Source: Odiellus spinosus (Eukaryota > Arthropoda > Arachnida > Opiliones > Phalangiidae). Taken from it: 64,000 bases of DNA. Below, piece after piece: positions 44,031-55,385 of this stretch. The stretch is from assembly GCA_963920705.1 (NCBI GenBank), contig OY987227.1, positions 3,253,526 through 3,317,525 on the forward strand, in the 5' to 3' direction. The notes beneath the pieces were generated by a model. It was not told where the DNA came from. It ran no database searches and worked only from the letters and a program-made list of their open reading frames with translations. Both the position numbers and the translations under genes were made by a program. Position 1 is the first letter of the stretch; each line of letters starts with the position of its first letter.

Positions 44031-45355
44031 TAAATTAATTGTTAGAGAAAAAAGCAATTTAATATTTCTAAAATTATAATTAGTTATTTTAGTCTCCTAC
44101 TGCAAAGATTTTATTACGATTCCAAAAAATGGATTAAGTCGGCCTACAGAAAAAAAAATTGTACAAAGACATTTATTGTTAAATTGGTTTATTTAAATAA
44201 TTTTATTATTAATGTACATTATTAATAATAGTTCATCTGGAGAAGAATTAAAATTTGTGGCCTGCTTTGGGTCGGTTCCAAAGTGAAAGCAAAGCAGTCC
44301 CCTGTGGGCTTAATCGGGTAACAAGCGTCTTACTTACGTTCTAAGCTTCAAAGTTAGGTTAAATTATCTATTTTAATACTATAATATCCCTATCGATTAT
44401 AATCGATAAAATCAAACTGATATTGAAATCGCTGAGAATCATTTTCGGTTGTAAACGAAGCGCCATCTGTTTGGATATATCATCTTCATCAACCGATTTA
44501 TTATAGTTTCATCTGAAGCTTGTTGAAGTCCATTTGGTTTGAAACTGGTTTCCAAACCAAATTCGAGAAATCGATTCAAATCGATTCGCGAGAAAAACGG
44601 TAAATTTGCCGTTCTCATAGGAATAGCTACACCTCTTTCGACTGTAAACGCCAAAGTCCCCAAAGTCCCCAATCTCCTAAAATTTCCAAGTTTCCATGTA
44701 AAAAAGGATGGCATCCTAATTAAGTAACAAATAAGACTATTTTTAAGTGCTAATGCTTTAACTTTATTTTCTAAAGAAAAAATAATTTAAAACAACGAAA
44801 ATATAGAGAAACACTTATTCCCTTTGTTACATTCCCTTCGTCACATTCGCGTTATCAATCAATCATACGCGACTTCTTGATTTTCGTATTTTCCAACGCC
44901 GACAGCGGCACCCCAATGAATGTAATACATACCTACCTACGGGGGGGGGGGGGGGGTGAGATTTAGCAAAAAATAAATCTTGTTCTTGTATTAAAAAAAT
45001 TCGGGAAATATATGTATCTGAATTGCGCAAAAAATTGACATCTGACTAATCAAAAGACTGTCTGTACATTTGGCTTGATAAAATATCCGCGACACGCGCT
45101 GTTATACGCGCGATTGTACGCTTGAAAATAATCAAGAACGAGAATTAGGGCGATTCAAAGAGCGTCGCGTGGATTTTACTTTTGCTTGTTCGGCGGTACC
45201 ACTTTCAATTGAAATCCAAAATTAGGTTTCTGATTTTTTGTACAATTCACTAATTATTTCCGGAATGTTTTACTACGCAAATGTGTCTTATTTTAGAAGC
45301 AGAATAAATAATTAAAAAAAAAGAAAAAAAAAAAACACTCTATTTTCATACCATC
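44031..45355. other. Unannotated intron sequence
   Basis: A poly-G run at 44941-44957 and an A-rich run at 45314-45336. Overlapping short open frames on both strands at 44440-44727 encode nothing recognised. Confidence 0.4.
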
Positions 45356-45359
45356 CCAA

Positions 45360-45800
45360 TTGTGTTGGTGACTTTAGACTTAGCAAACGATATCAAATCA
45401 AAATATTCGTACTTATTGATATAATAAATTATTGCGTTGTAGGAGTTGTTAATTCGGATAAGAAAATTCGAAACTCGAGTTTCTTCACCAATTTTGAGAA
45501 ATTGATGCTAGAATGTAGTAATTTAGTCGGTTCTTTCCAAATGATATTAAATATATTGCATTCTACACGGATATGGGGAAACGTTATATTTTTATCTTTG
45601 CCTTACCCGTTTGAATAAACGCGTAGTTTTGATTATTAATCAAGCTTAAAATTATATCCCCGGATAATTCGTATCCATTTGATGCGCGTCTGTTTATAGA
45701 AGTTATGGTTTGATATTAACTCGAACAATCTATCCGAGATTAAAATATCTGAATAAAACCTAGTTATTCATTATCCTATTCCGAGCTCTAATAAATGCAA
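45360..45800. repeat. Dispersed repeat J, copy 1
   Basis: Reverse-complement relationship with 49630-50170. GCTAGAATGTAGTAATTTAG, GTCGGTTCTTTCC, ATTCTACACGGAT and TTAATCAAGCTTAAAAT have inverted partners there. The copies are considerably diverged. Confidence 0.6.
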
Positions 45801-46185
45801 TTGTTTCATTACTTCATGTTGCCTTTAACTCAAGGTCAATAGCATGGTTTTTCGCCGCGCGCCCGACTTAAGGAGTATTCCTAAATCGATTTTTCTTTTT
45901 TCTAAATTGGAGGTCAACGGAAGTAACGGGGAAAAATAACCCTTATCGGTGATTTGGGTTCACTTCCGAATTACTCGGTATTTGAAACAACCTCTAAATG
46001 TTGAAAGGCGGCACTTAATAGCATCTGCGAAATCCCAGATTAAAATTTTCCGACGAATTCTGGCCTTCCGGTTTCTTAAGATTATCGTACTGGATTTCGT
46101 AAAGAAAATTGATTTAAAGGTATATTCGAAAATACATTTTGAAAAGTTTTATAAAATGAAACTAGTTTAGGTCGAAAATAAATAG

Positions 46186-46310
46186 TTAAAGTGAGGCTGT
46201 CACGGATTTTTCATGAACTTTAATTGAAAAACTTAGTTTCATTTTCGGAAGGATCGTTGAATAACGATTCAAAACATATTTACACTAGCAAAACCAGTGA
46301 AAAATCACGC
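46186..46310 (+). mobile_element. Left end of TTAA element family I (fragment)
   Basis: TTAA at 46186-46189, then AGTGAGGCTGTCACGGATTT, TTCATGAACT and AACGATTCAAAACATATTTA. This matches the left end at 58161. No right partner was found nearby. Confidence 0.7.
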
Positions 46311-46349
46311 CTCATATGAAATGCAAGAATGTGAAGCTAAAATTTTTAA

Positions 46350-46690
46350 TTCATGAATTTTCTAGAATTTTCCATAACTTTCAAGGATTTATTTTACTTT
46401 TCATTCCAATATGCTCCCATAGAATAACGAAGAAATTGGATTATTCAAAGAAGAAAAACCTTCTAATTTTCTTAAAAATGGTCTAAATTGGAAAATTTTT
46501 TCCGAATTCCCCAATAAAAGTGGACATTTGAAGGCATTTCCTTTTCGTTCACTTTTGTTGTTGAATTTAGTTTTGGTTTTTCATTTGGTCTATTTGGTTG
46601 AATTTAGTTTTTTTATTTGGTCGAATTCTGTCGTATATTTCCAATTTGGATAATTTTCGATCAAAATAATTTTTTTTTCTCATCGTGTAA
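46350..46690. repeat. Dispersed repeat F, copy 2
   Basis: ATGCTCCCATAGAATAACGA, AAAAATGGTCTAAATTGG and ATTTGGTTGAATTTAG words in repeat F order, followed by a second, inverted portion (46560-46680). Confidence 0.55.
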
Positions 46691-46790
46691 TTCTTTGGGA
46701 GCACATTGATATGAAAAGTGAAACCGACGCCACACTATGTGATAACAGTTTCGCGGACTTTTTCAATTTATAAAGAATAAATTCGTGAGC

Positions 46791-46966
46791 AAAAAGTTGC
46801 GTTTGAAAAATGAAAAAGTTGCGTTTGAAAAATGAAAAAGTTGCGTTTGAAAAATGAAAAAGTTGCGTTTGAAAAATGAAAAATTGGTACACAAAACTAA
46901 ATTTTCATACGCGGTGTGGCTTTTCTATTGGCTTGACTATCTTGTTTATATAGTTGTCTTTATTAC
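46791..46966 (-). repeat. Dispersed repeat K, copy 2, with four 22-bp satellite units
   Basis: Read on the minus strand from 46966: ACAAGATAGTCAAGCCAATA, AAGCCACACCGCGTATG, TTTTGTGTACCAAT. Four units follow of CATTTTTC + AAAC + GCAACTTTTT (46791-46880). This is the unit of the 104-copy array at 17.7 kb with one base changed, and it has the same flank. Confidence 0.85.
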
Positions 46967-47814
46967 CATAAAATCCCGATTAGCAACTACAAAGCCCTTG
47001 CTCCAGACAACGTAACACCCACTATAAATAGACGGGTTAACGCCTAGAACTTTAGATCAAACAAACAAGATGAGGACTTCACGCAATGGAAACAAATTTG
47101 TCCTTTTTTCACCAAATTATAAATAATTTTAGACTACACAAAAGCTGAATCGGTTATTTACGCGATAAATTATTACCAGGATAGTGTCAATTTGCTGTTT
47201 TGCTCTTGTAAAATAATTACCACAATGAAAATTAATAATTTCAAATTTTTAGAGTAAAAGTAAAGTAATTGCTAAAAGAGATGAAAGTTAAACTTTTCAG
47301 ATCATCTACGTCGATAGTTATTGGCGCTTGGCGTCGTTAAGAACGTGTTAATGTAATTTTTCATGTCCGAATCACTTTGCCCTATGAATGTAATGTCAAG
47401 TGGTCAAGATTATCGCGAAGAACATTGCATTTTACACGAGTGAAAGGGTTGTTGTTTAGTAAGAAATAAGAATTTTGAAGCGTTTAAAATGGAAATAACC
47501 GCTTTTAAAAATAACAGAAATTCAAATATTACGAGTAATTTACCAATTTACAAAATTACGGTAATTTCGGAACTATACGCGAGAGTTTGATAAGGTAGTG
47601 CAAAAATTGGAAGTGAAATTTCCAGAAATATGTTATTCAATCTACCTGCGATCCTTTGTGCAATGGTTAAAAGGTTAAAATCGTTTTTAAAGATTAAGTA
47701 TAAAATTATGAAACTGTAAAAATAACAAAAAAAAAAATTGCAGATGCTTTTATCCAAACGTCGAGCCCTTCGTTGATGCGCTGTACGCACTTAGAATCTA
47801 GCTATATTTGGTTT
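46967..47814. other. Unannotated intron sequence
   Basis: No exon, array or inverted repeat recognised. Confidence 0.4.
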
Positions 47815-47950
47815 TTAGCCAGACTCAACCCTAGTGGGGCCTAGATACTGTATTCCCTGCGGCGTCGGCGTCGGCGTTGTGCAAGAAGACGAAATACGTC
47901 ATCGAATCGAAACAACTTCTTCTCTTACCCACCAGACGTCACGGCGTGAT
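47815..47950. repeat. Dispersed repeat C, copy 2
   Basis: AGACTCAACCCTAGTGGGGC, GGCGTCGGCGTCGGCGTTG and GCAAGAAGACGAAATACGTC, colinear with 13255-13360 but with a shorter hexamer run and lacking the internal duplication. Confidence 0.65.
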
Positions 47951-48025
47951 GTCCGATAAAAATTTAAAATATATTCTTGCATTTATTATATATGACTTTT
48001 AATTGGTCTCCCTCCCAGGCTCGCG

Positions 48026-49105
48026 TCTATGATATAACTCGAATTTAATCGAAATATTTAACTGATTTTCATTAATAATTAATTGATTAACCAAATATTT
48101 GTGGATTATCTTGACCAAAACCCGACCCACCTAAACAAAGTCAAAATCTACCAATAAACAAGATGATTTAAAGAGAGGGTGAATAATGTTTTTCAAATCG
48201 TGTTTTCAAATCGTGTTTTTCAAATCGTATTTTTCAAATCGTGTTTTATAAATCGTGTTTTTCAAATCGTGTTTTTCAAAACGTGTTTTTCAAAACGTGT
48301 TTTTCAAAACGTGTTTTTCAAAACGTGTTTTTCAAAACGTGTTGTTCAAAACGTGTTTTTCAAAACGTGTTTTTCAAAACGTGTTTTTCAAAACGTGTTT
48401 TTCAAAACGTGTTTTTCAAAACGTGTTTTTCAAAACGTGTTTTTCAAAACGTTTTTTTCAAAACGTGTTTTTCAAAACGTGTTTTTCAAAACGTGTTTTT
48501 CAAAACGTTTTTTTCAAAACGTGTTTTTCAAGACATGTTTTTTATGTTGCGAAGGGAGCTTATGCGTATTGAGTTTGTCAGTAATAAAAAACATGTCTTG
48601 AGAAACACGTTTTGAATAACACGTTTGGAAAAACACGTTTTGAAAAAACGTTTTGAAAAACACGTTTTGAAAAACACGTTTTGAAAAACACGTTTTGAAA
48701 AACACGTTTTGAAAAACACGTTTTGAAAAACACGTTTGAAAAAAACGTTTTGAAAAATACGATTTGAAAAACACGATTTATAAAACAAGATTTGAAAAAA
48801 ACAATTTGAAAAACACGATTTGAAAAACACGATTTGAAAAACACGATTTGAAAAACATGATTTGAAAAACATTATTCACCCTCTCTTTAAATCATCTTGT
48901 TTATTGGTAGATTTTGACTTTGTTGAGGTGGGTCGGGTTTTGATCAAGATAATCCACAAATATTTGGTTAATCAATTAATTATTAATAAAAATCAGTTAA
49001 ATATTTCGATTAAATTCTAGTTATATCATAGACTTCCCGCGGATATTTTCAAATTATGAATATGGGTAAAAAAATCAGAAATATCTTGTCCAAACCCCCG
49101 ACTTC
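48026..49105. mobile_element. 1-kb palindrome: two inverted MITE L copies around an inverted 14-bp minisatellite
   Basis: The arms mirror each other from GTCTATGATATAACT-GAATT at 48026 to its partner ending 49034. They contain AACCAAATATTTGTGGATTA and TACCAATAAACAAGATGATT. The inner arm segments are 14-bp arrays, CAAAACGTGTTTTT about 25 times at 48190-48535 and its complement about 19 times at 48595-48875, separated by about 60 bp of unique sequence. The right outer part (48925-49105) is a fuller MITE L copy; the left is truncated. Phe/Lys-rich frames on both strands are repeat translations. Confidence 0.88.
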
Positions 49106-49410
49106 TTATGTCTCATTTTATAGCTCTAAAGATATTTTTTTGCTATAAAAAACCTCATTTTCCTTGAGATTTGTCCTTTACTCTTTATATTTACGTGAAA
49201 AAAGGCGTGGGCGAACAATGGTTTGGCTTGAAATTTCATTTTTTGGGAAGTTTCCCGAATTTTTGGCTGTGGTGCTAAGATAATGATCGCTTTGTCGCCA
49301 TCGCGGTACATTTACGACGCATATATCCTTAATTTATTTATATTGTCTCGAGAGTGCATTATAAAAGAAGGTTCTTTGTTTAATTTTATGTTTTTATTAT
49401 TTATTTTCAG
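49106..49410. other. 3' end of the 12.6-kb intron
   Basis: Pyrimidine-rich stretch ending TTTATTTTCAG at 49410; nothing else recognised. Confidence 0.55.
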
Positions 49411-49503
49411 CATGCAGTAACACGGATCGATCTACATTCAATCATAACTTAATTGAGATTTTCCGATCAGAATATACCAGAATCATACCCAGTACAACTA
49501 CCG
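49411..49503 (+). CDS. SMOC: SMOC-family protein, short exon leading to the EF-hand (EC) region
   Basis: This 93-bp symmetric exon (phase 1 to phase 1, 31 codons) lies between TTTATTTTCAG and ACCG/GTAAGG. Joined to the thyroglobulin exon it continues in frame as A-Q-Q-A-C-S-N-T, then DRSTFNHNLIEIFRSEY, and ends in a Thr-rich tail. A Cys followed by an amphipathic helix with an F-x-x-N/S-L-I/L pattern resembles, from memory, the helix that opens the extracellular calcium-binding (EC) domain in SMOC proteins, before the EF-hands. The family's usual second thyroglobulin module and SMOC-specific domain are not seen between the two exons. The EF-hand exons were looked for to the window end and not found. 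The exon call rests on frame, borders and family resemblance; a chance open segment is possible but less likely. Confidence 0.7.
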
Positions 49504-50170
49504 GTAAGGACGTTAATTGTTAATTTGAAAAGTTACTTATTAACCGAGGAGGCCGACATTCACTATTTAACAAAAGCTTTGATAGTTCGAACTTTTATGA
49601 TAGTAGCGGGACTTCAATAAAGGAATATATACTAGACCCCGGAATCGGATAATGAACAATAACTTCAGGTATCCATACCACAAATTATATAAAGAGACGC
49701 GTATCAAATGGATATGCATTATTCAGAGATAATATTTTAAGCTTGATTAGTAAACAAAATATGCATTTATTCAAACGGATAATGAGAAGATAATTTTTTA
49801 TGGCGTTTCTCGTAATCCGTGTAGAATGAAAAATAATAATTATATTATAATCTAATTTGGAAGGAACCGATTAAATTACTACATTCTAGCTTCAAGATCC
49901 CAATTTGGGTTAAAATCCCCGAAGAAAGAAACTCTTGTTTAAAAATTTCTTATCGGCGAATGAATAACGTCACAATTTCGTATAACAATGAGTACGAATA
50001 ATAGGTTTGCCTTAAATTCGTATACGTTAACTCTGAAAAGAAATTGATATTTTTTCGCGAACATATAATATCTGATTATAATATCTGATTGACATTCACA
50101 ATGGTCTTATTCAATTAACAAAAGCTATAATAATTACGAGCTCTAATATTTGTATATTCAAATATTCCTT
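49504..50170. repeat. Intron start and dispersed repeat J, copy 2 (inverted)
   Basis: Donor GTAAGG at 49504. From about 49630, ACGCGTATCAAATGGATATG, TTTTAAGCTTGATTAGTAAA, CGTGTAGAATG and GAACCGATTAAATTACTACA are inverted partners of 45360-45800. Confidence 0.6.
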
Positions 50171-50399
50171 CCATATTAATCTATGAATTCCTGATAGTAT
50201 ACAAAGAATTGAAGAATTTTGTAAATCTGAATTCGTCCCGAGTGCCTGCCTCCTCGTATCACCTATATATCTCTGCCACTAAAGGAGTTTTGTTTAAAAA
50301 CGAGCAGCTACGATGCTCAGTGGCATGTTTTTCATTGACATACTCGCTTCATCCTTTGCCTAAATTATAACAAAAGCCCCTATGGCACATATTCACATT

Positions 50400-50577
50400 T
50401 AGACGTCGGGGTTTGGATCAGATAATTTCTGTTTGTTTTATCTTTATTCATATTTTGAAATTATCCACGGGAAGTCTATGATAAATGCAACGTAATCGAG
50501 AATAATTAACAGATTATTTTTTATGATTAACTGATTAACCAAATATTTGTGGATAATCTTGTTCAAACCGACCTCTA
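50400..50577. mobile_element. MITE L, copy 1 (178 bp) with 8-bp target duplication
   Basis: Ends TAGACGTCGGGGTTTGGAT and its inverted partner closing ACCGACCTCTA. TTCACATT is duplicated at 50392-50399 and 50578-50585. The 8-bp duplication suggests hAT. The second copy, 61336-61513, has the same length. Confidence 0.92.
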
Positions 50578-50654
50578 TTCACATTTCTCTTATAATGGTG
50601 AACCCAGGGCCGTATTAAGGGGGGCAGAGGGGGCACCTGCACCCCGGACGCTAG

Positions 50655-53600
50655 ATAAATTATATCAAAAATGTCTTTGCGAACAAAGACCCAGAAGGAC
50701 ATGTTATGGCCTTGAATGTCTGAAGTGACAGATATTTAATTTTCTTTTAAAACATTAAATTTAAATACAATTAAATTTTCTTTTAAAACATGAAATTTAA
50801 ATACAATTAGATTTTCTTTTAAAACGAAATTTAAATATAATCACAATCTGGCACGATTTAGAGTTTCAAATTTCAATACAACTGATTTTATTCACTCGGA
50901 AATATTTAAGAAAAACCTAACAGACGATTTTCTCCCATTGACGCTTAACATTAAATTTCGCTTAATTATTTTTCAGGGAAAACGTGTATTGAACTGTTAT
51001 TTTTCAGTATAACGCGAGTCCACTTTATGTTTTCTTAGTTTAACCCGAATTTCCACGACTCGCAATTGAACGGATCGTTAAAAATACTCGCCGGTTTATT
51101 GGAATGGGTATATGATAAAGGGAAATGTGTTTTTTAAAGCCCGTTTAAAGTCACCTTCTTTTCTAGCTTAGCAGACGACGCAAACCATAACAATTTGTAC
51201 TTTCAAAGCTATATTGCGCGCGCAAGCGGAGAGAATTTCAAAGCGACGAATTGTAGAGCGGATAAGCTTTTTAAATAAATTGTAATACTTTCATTTTTCT
51301 TTTCATTAAAACCGTACAATTAAAATGATGATTTCCATAAGGGACCACTAATTAGTTATTAGGAGTTATAAAAAAACATCCATGAATTAGGTTTGTTCGT
51401 TTGCAACCCAAGTTAAAAATTAAAATATGGTGAATTTTTATTCCCTTTAAATTCCTTGTATAAGCATCCGTAAGCTAACATGAACGAATTGCCTCGACTA
51501 AAGTCGAGGAGTTGTAATAAAACATTATCCATGGATTAGGTTTGTTCGTTTGCAACCTAGATTAAAAATTAAAATATGGGGAATTTTTTTCCCTTTAAAT
51601 TCCTTGATAAGCATTCATAAGCTAACATGAACGAGAACGAATTGCCTCGACTAAAGTCGAAGAGTTATAATAAAGCATTATCCATAGAAAACATTATCCA
51701 TAGAAAACATTATCCAATTAAGGTATGAGATCAGATCATAGAACTTTGAGTCTATGCCTAAAGCCAAAGCTAAATTAAGTATATTTTTCTATCGAAATTT
51801 AATGTTAAGCGTCAATGGGAGAAAATCGTCTGTTATGTTTTTCTTAAATATTTCCGAGTGAATAAAATCAGTTGTATTGAAATTTGAAACTCTAAATCGT
51901 GCCAGATTGTGATTATATTTAAATTTCGTTTTAAAAGAAAATCTAATTGTATTTAAATTTCATGTTTTAAAAGAAAATTTAATTGTATTTAAATTTAATG
52001 TTTTAAAAGAAAATTAAATATCTGTCACTTCAGACATTCAAGGCCATAACATGTCCTTCTGGGTCTTTGTTCGCAAAGACATTTTTGATATAATATCTGT
52101 CACTTCAGTCTAACACGAAAGTGTTAACTTCTATATTAAAAGACTAGCCCTTTAAAAAGTGATTCAGTCAAATCTCTACATTTTTATCATTGCCCTTTAA
52201 ACCCAATTAAAATTAATTTTTTCATAATTTTTGATGTTAATAGCTGCGGCAGCCGCACTTGATTCAGTCAAATCTCTACATTTTTACCATTGCCCTTTAA
52301 TCCCAATTAAAAAAATTTTTTACATTATTTTTGATGTTAATAGCTGGGGCAGCCTCACTTGATTCAGTCAGATCTCTACATTTTTACCATTGCTCTTTAA
52401 TCACAATTAAAATTAATTTTTACATTATTTTTGATGTTAATAGCTGGGGGAGCCGTACTTGATTCAGTCAAATCTCTACATTTTTACCATTGCCCTTTTA
52501 TTCCAATTAAAAAAAATTTTTACATTATTTTTGATGTTAATAGCTGGGGGAGCCGCACTTGATTCAGTCAAATCTCTACATTTTTACCATTGCCCTTTAA
52601 TCCCAATTAAAATTAATTTTTACATTATTTTTGATGTTAATAGCTGGGGCAGACGCACTTGATTCAGTCAAATCTCTACATTTTTACCAGTGCCTCTTAA
52701 TCCCAATTAAAATTAATTTTTTCATTATTTTTGATGTTAACAGCTGGGGCAGCCGCACTTGATTCAGTCAGATCTCTACATTTTTACCATTGCCCTTTAA
52801 ACCCAATTAAAATTAATTATTTCACAATTTTTGATGTTAATAGCTGGGGCAGCCTCACTTGATTCAGTCAAATTTCTACATTTTTACCAGTGCCCTTTAA
52901 TCCCAATTAAAATTTATTTTTTCATTATTTTTGATGTTAATAGCTGGGGCAGCCTCACTTGATTCAGTCAAACCTCTACATTTTTACCAGTGCCCTTTAA
53001 TCCCAATTAAAATTAATTTTTACATTATTTTTGATGTTAATAGCTGGGGCAGCCGCACTTGATTCAGTCAGATCTCTTCATTTGTACCATTGCCCTTTAA
53101 ACCCAATTAAAATTAATTTTTTCATAATTTTTGATGTTAATAGCTGGGGCAGCCGCACTTGATTCAGTCAAATCTCTACATTTTTACCATTGCCCTTTAA
53201 TCCCAATTAAAATTCATTTTTTCCTTATTTTTGATGTTAATAGCTGGGGCAGCCGCACTTGATTCAGTCAAATCTCTACATTTTTACCATTGCCCTTTAA
53301 TCCCAATTAAAATTAATTTTTACATTTTTTTGATGTTAATAGCTGGGGCAGCCGCACTTGATTTAGTCAAATTTCTACATTTTTACCATTGCCCTTTAAA
53401 CCTAATTAAACTAAATTTTTTCATAATTTTTGATGTTAATAGCTGCGGCAGCCGCACTTGATTTAGTCAAATTTCTACATTTTTACCATTGCCCTTTAAA
53501 CCCAATTAAAATTAATTTTTTCATAATTTTGATGTTAATGGCTGGGGCAGCCGCACTTGATTTAGTCAAATTTCTACATTTTTACCATTGCCCTTTAAAC

Positions 53601-55036
53601 CCAATTAAAATTAATTTTTTCATAATTTTTGATGTTAATAGCTGGGGCAGCCTCACTTGATTCAGTCAGATCTCTACATTTTCCCCATTGCCCTTTAAAC
53701 CCAATTAAAATTAATTTTTTCATCAATTTTGATGTTAATACCTCCGACAGCCGCAGCGAAATCATTATATTTTCCCCATTGCCCTTTAAACCAAATTTAA
53801 ATTAAATTTTTCATCAATTTTGATGTTAATACCTCCGACAGCCGCAGTGAAATCTTTATATTTTCCCCATTGCCCTTTAAACCAAATTTAAATTAATTAT
53901 TTCAGCAATTTTGATGTTAATACCTCCGACAGCCGCAATGAAATCTTTATATTTTCCCCATTGCCCTTTAAACCAAATTTAAATTAATTATTTCAGCAAT
54001 TTTGATGTTAATACCTCCGACAGCCGCAGCGAAATCTTTATATTTTCCCCATTGCCCTTTAAACCAAATTCCAATTAATTTTTTCATTATTTTTGATGTT
54101 AATACCTTCCTTATTGCCGTTCGGAATGGCAAGTCGTTCGGAATTTCACTCATTTTTAAAAAGGAGAGTACTTTTAAGGCGGAGAAATTGAAAATTAATG
54201 TTATTCTATGGGATTTAGATTTTTTGCAAGAGACTTACCTTTCAGATTTATTTTCTAATGCTTCCAAATATTTTACAGGCTTTATTTTAAGACTAATTTC
54301 ATAATTTTATACCGATTAGTTTGGTCACAGTCTATAAACGGCAAAAATATGAAGAAGGAGAAATTAAGTCATTAGAGTTCAATACCCATAGCCTCCAAAT
54401 CAAGCGCGCGCGCTCGTGCTCGTGATTTTAAAAAGCCATATAAAACCTAAGCCTAATTTGTCAAATTAGGCTTAGGTTTTTGGCGAATCTATTTCTCCGC
54501 CTTGTTGTTCCCTCCGTTTTCATAAATAGATTGTGGGCCATCTAATTGGTGTAAAATTATGAAATTAGTCTTAAAATAAAGCTGGAATCTTAATTCATAC
54601 CACACGGAAAATCCAAGTCTGAAAAATATCCGGAAGTATTAGAAAATAAATCTGAAAGGTAAGCCACTTTCAAAAAACCAAATCCCATAGAATAACATTA
54701 CGATTTGGCCATGCGCGAAACCAGCTAAGTACCAAAAAAAGGGTCAACTTTAGAATTAATTTTAAAATACTTAGACTTAATATTTTTAAATGAAACTTGA
54801 AAAGTTCAACATTCGAACCTTGCTCTACCATTTAAAAGTGATTATATCTGTAACAAATAATTCCACTTTTAGTTCTGTCAATCACTGGACTTGTCCTCGA
54901 AAGAGTCGATTTTAATGTTATTCTATGGGAGAATGGAGCGTTTTGATTGGCTAGAGACTGAATTTTTTAGGAAATCAAAATAGCATTACAGATGATGATG
55001 GGCCCAATACATAGAACCCTACCGGGTTCTAAGAAT
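50655..55036. mobile_element. 4.4-kb composite element, copy 2 (inverted relative to copy 1)
   Basis: Reverse complement of 24160-28557 in order: inverted-repeat core (50663-52095), hairpin TAACACGAAAGTGTTA, 100-bp then 91-bp tandem array (about 52155-54120), nested inverted-repeat element (about 54195-54700) and terminal hairpin GAACCC/TACC/GGGTTC (55014-55029) followed by TAAGAAT. A roughly 155-bp segment around TTAGGTTTGTTCGTTTGCAA is duplicated at 51385 and 51537, which copy 1 lacks. Its insertion between the two hAT fragments fixes both ends to within a few bases. Confidence 0.85.
52155..54120. repeat. 100/91-bp tandem array in copy 2, about 20 units
   Basis: Same subfamilies as 25043-27220, in reverse order: 100-bp units with AATAGCTGGGGCAGCCGCAC and TTGATTCAGTC, then 91-bp units with AATACCTCCGACAGCCGCAG. 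Variants correspond unit by unit with copy 1 over most of the array. Confidence 0.93.
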
Positions 55037-55269
55037 GGGGGCGTCCAAGAAATCTGGTGATACCCAAATCCGAGTGATTATTTTACTAAAATTTGGAAAA
55101 GCGTTAGTTATTGAATTTGAAAGGATTTCTGGGTGCGAAGCTATTGGGGGCGCCATGAATTAAAGTCTTTTCCCAGAGTGAAGGCCTAATGAATGTTGGA
55201 CTTTCAAATTAGGCGGCGTCTATAATTTTTGCCGCCGGGTGCCAAATCGCTTAATCCAGCCCTGGGTGA

Positions 55270-55385
55270 GCCTGACAAATTCAGATTTTTAGCGTTTGAT
55301 ATATTTGGCCGAATTTTGTTAGAATTTTCCAATTTAAACCAATGTGGACCAAATTTGATTTTTTCCTGATTGGGAGCACATTTCT
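55270..55385. repeat. Dispersed repeat F, copy 3 (fragment)
   Basis: AAATTCAGATTTTTAGCG, TTTGGCCGAATTTTGTTAGA, TTCCAATTTAAACC and GATTGGGAGCACATTT resemble repeat F read in reverse. The hAT remnant at 50605-55264 interrupts this sequence. Confidence 0.5.

Larger units (their letters stand above)
50605..55264. mobile_element. hAT-type remnant split by the 4.4-kb element
   Basis: Left end CAGGGCCGTATTAAGGGGGG; right end closes CTTAATCCAGCCCTG. GGTGAACC at 50597-50604 and GGTGAGCC at 55265-55272 form an 8-bp target duplication with one difference. Only about 50 bp on the left and 228 bp on the right belong to this element; the rest is the insert 50655-55036. It has no transposase, so it is an internally deleted copy. 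Confidence 0.85.

Noticed and set aside
48179-48872. Phe/Lys/Cys-rich open frames of up to 140 codons on both strands
   Set aside because: Same explanation: inverted 14-bp arrays read in all frames, with no domain or splice support.
53231-53660. Signal-peptide-like repeats MMLIAGAAALDSVKSLHFYH
   Set aside because: Each matches one 100-bp repeat unit and occurs in both inverted copies (also 25818-26048); they are repeat translations.
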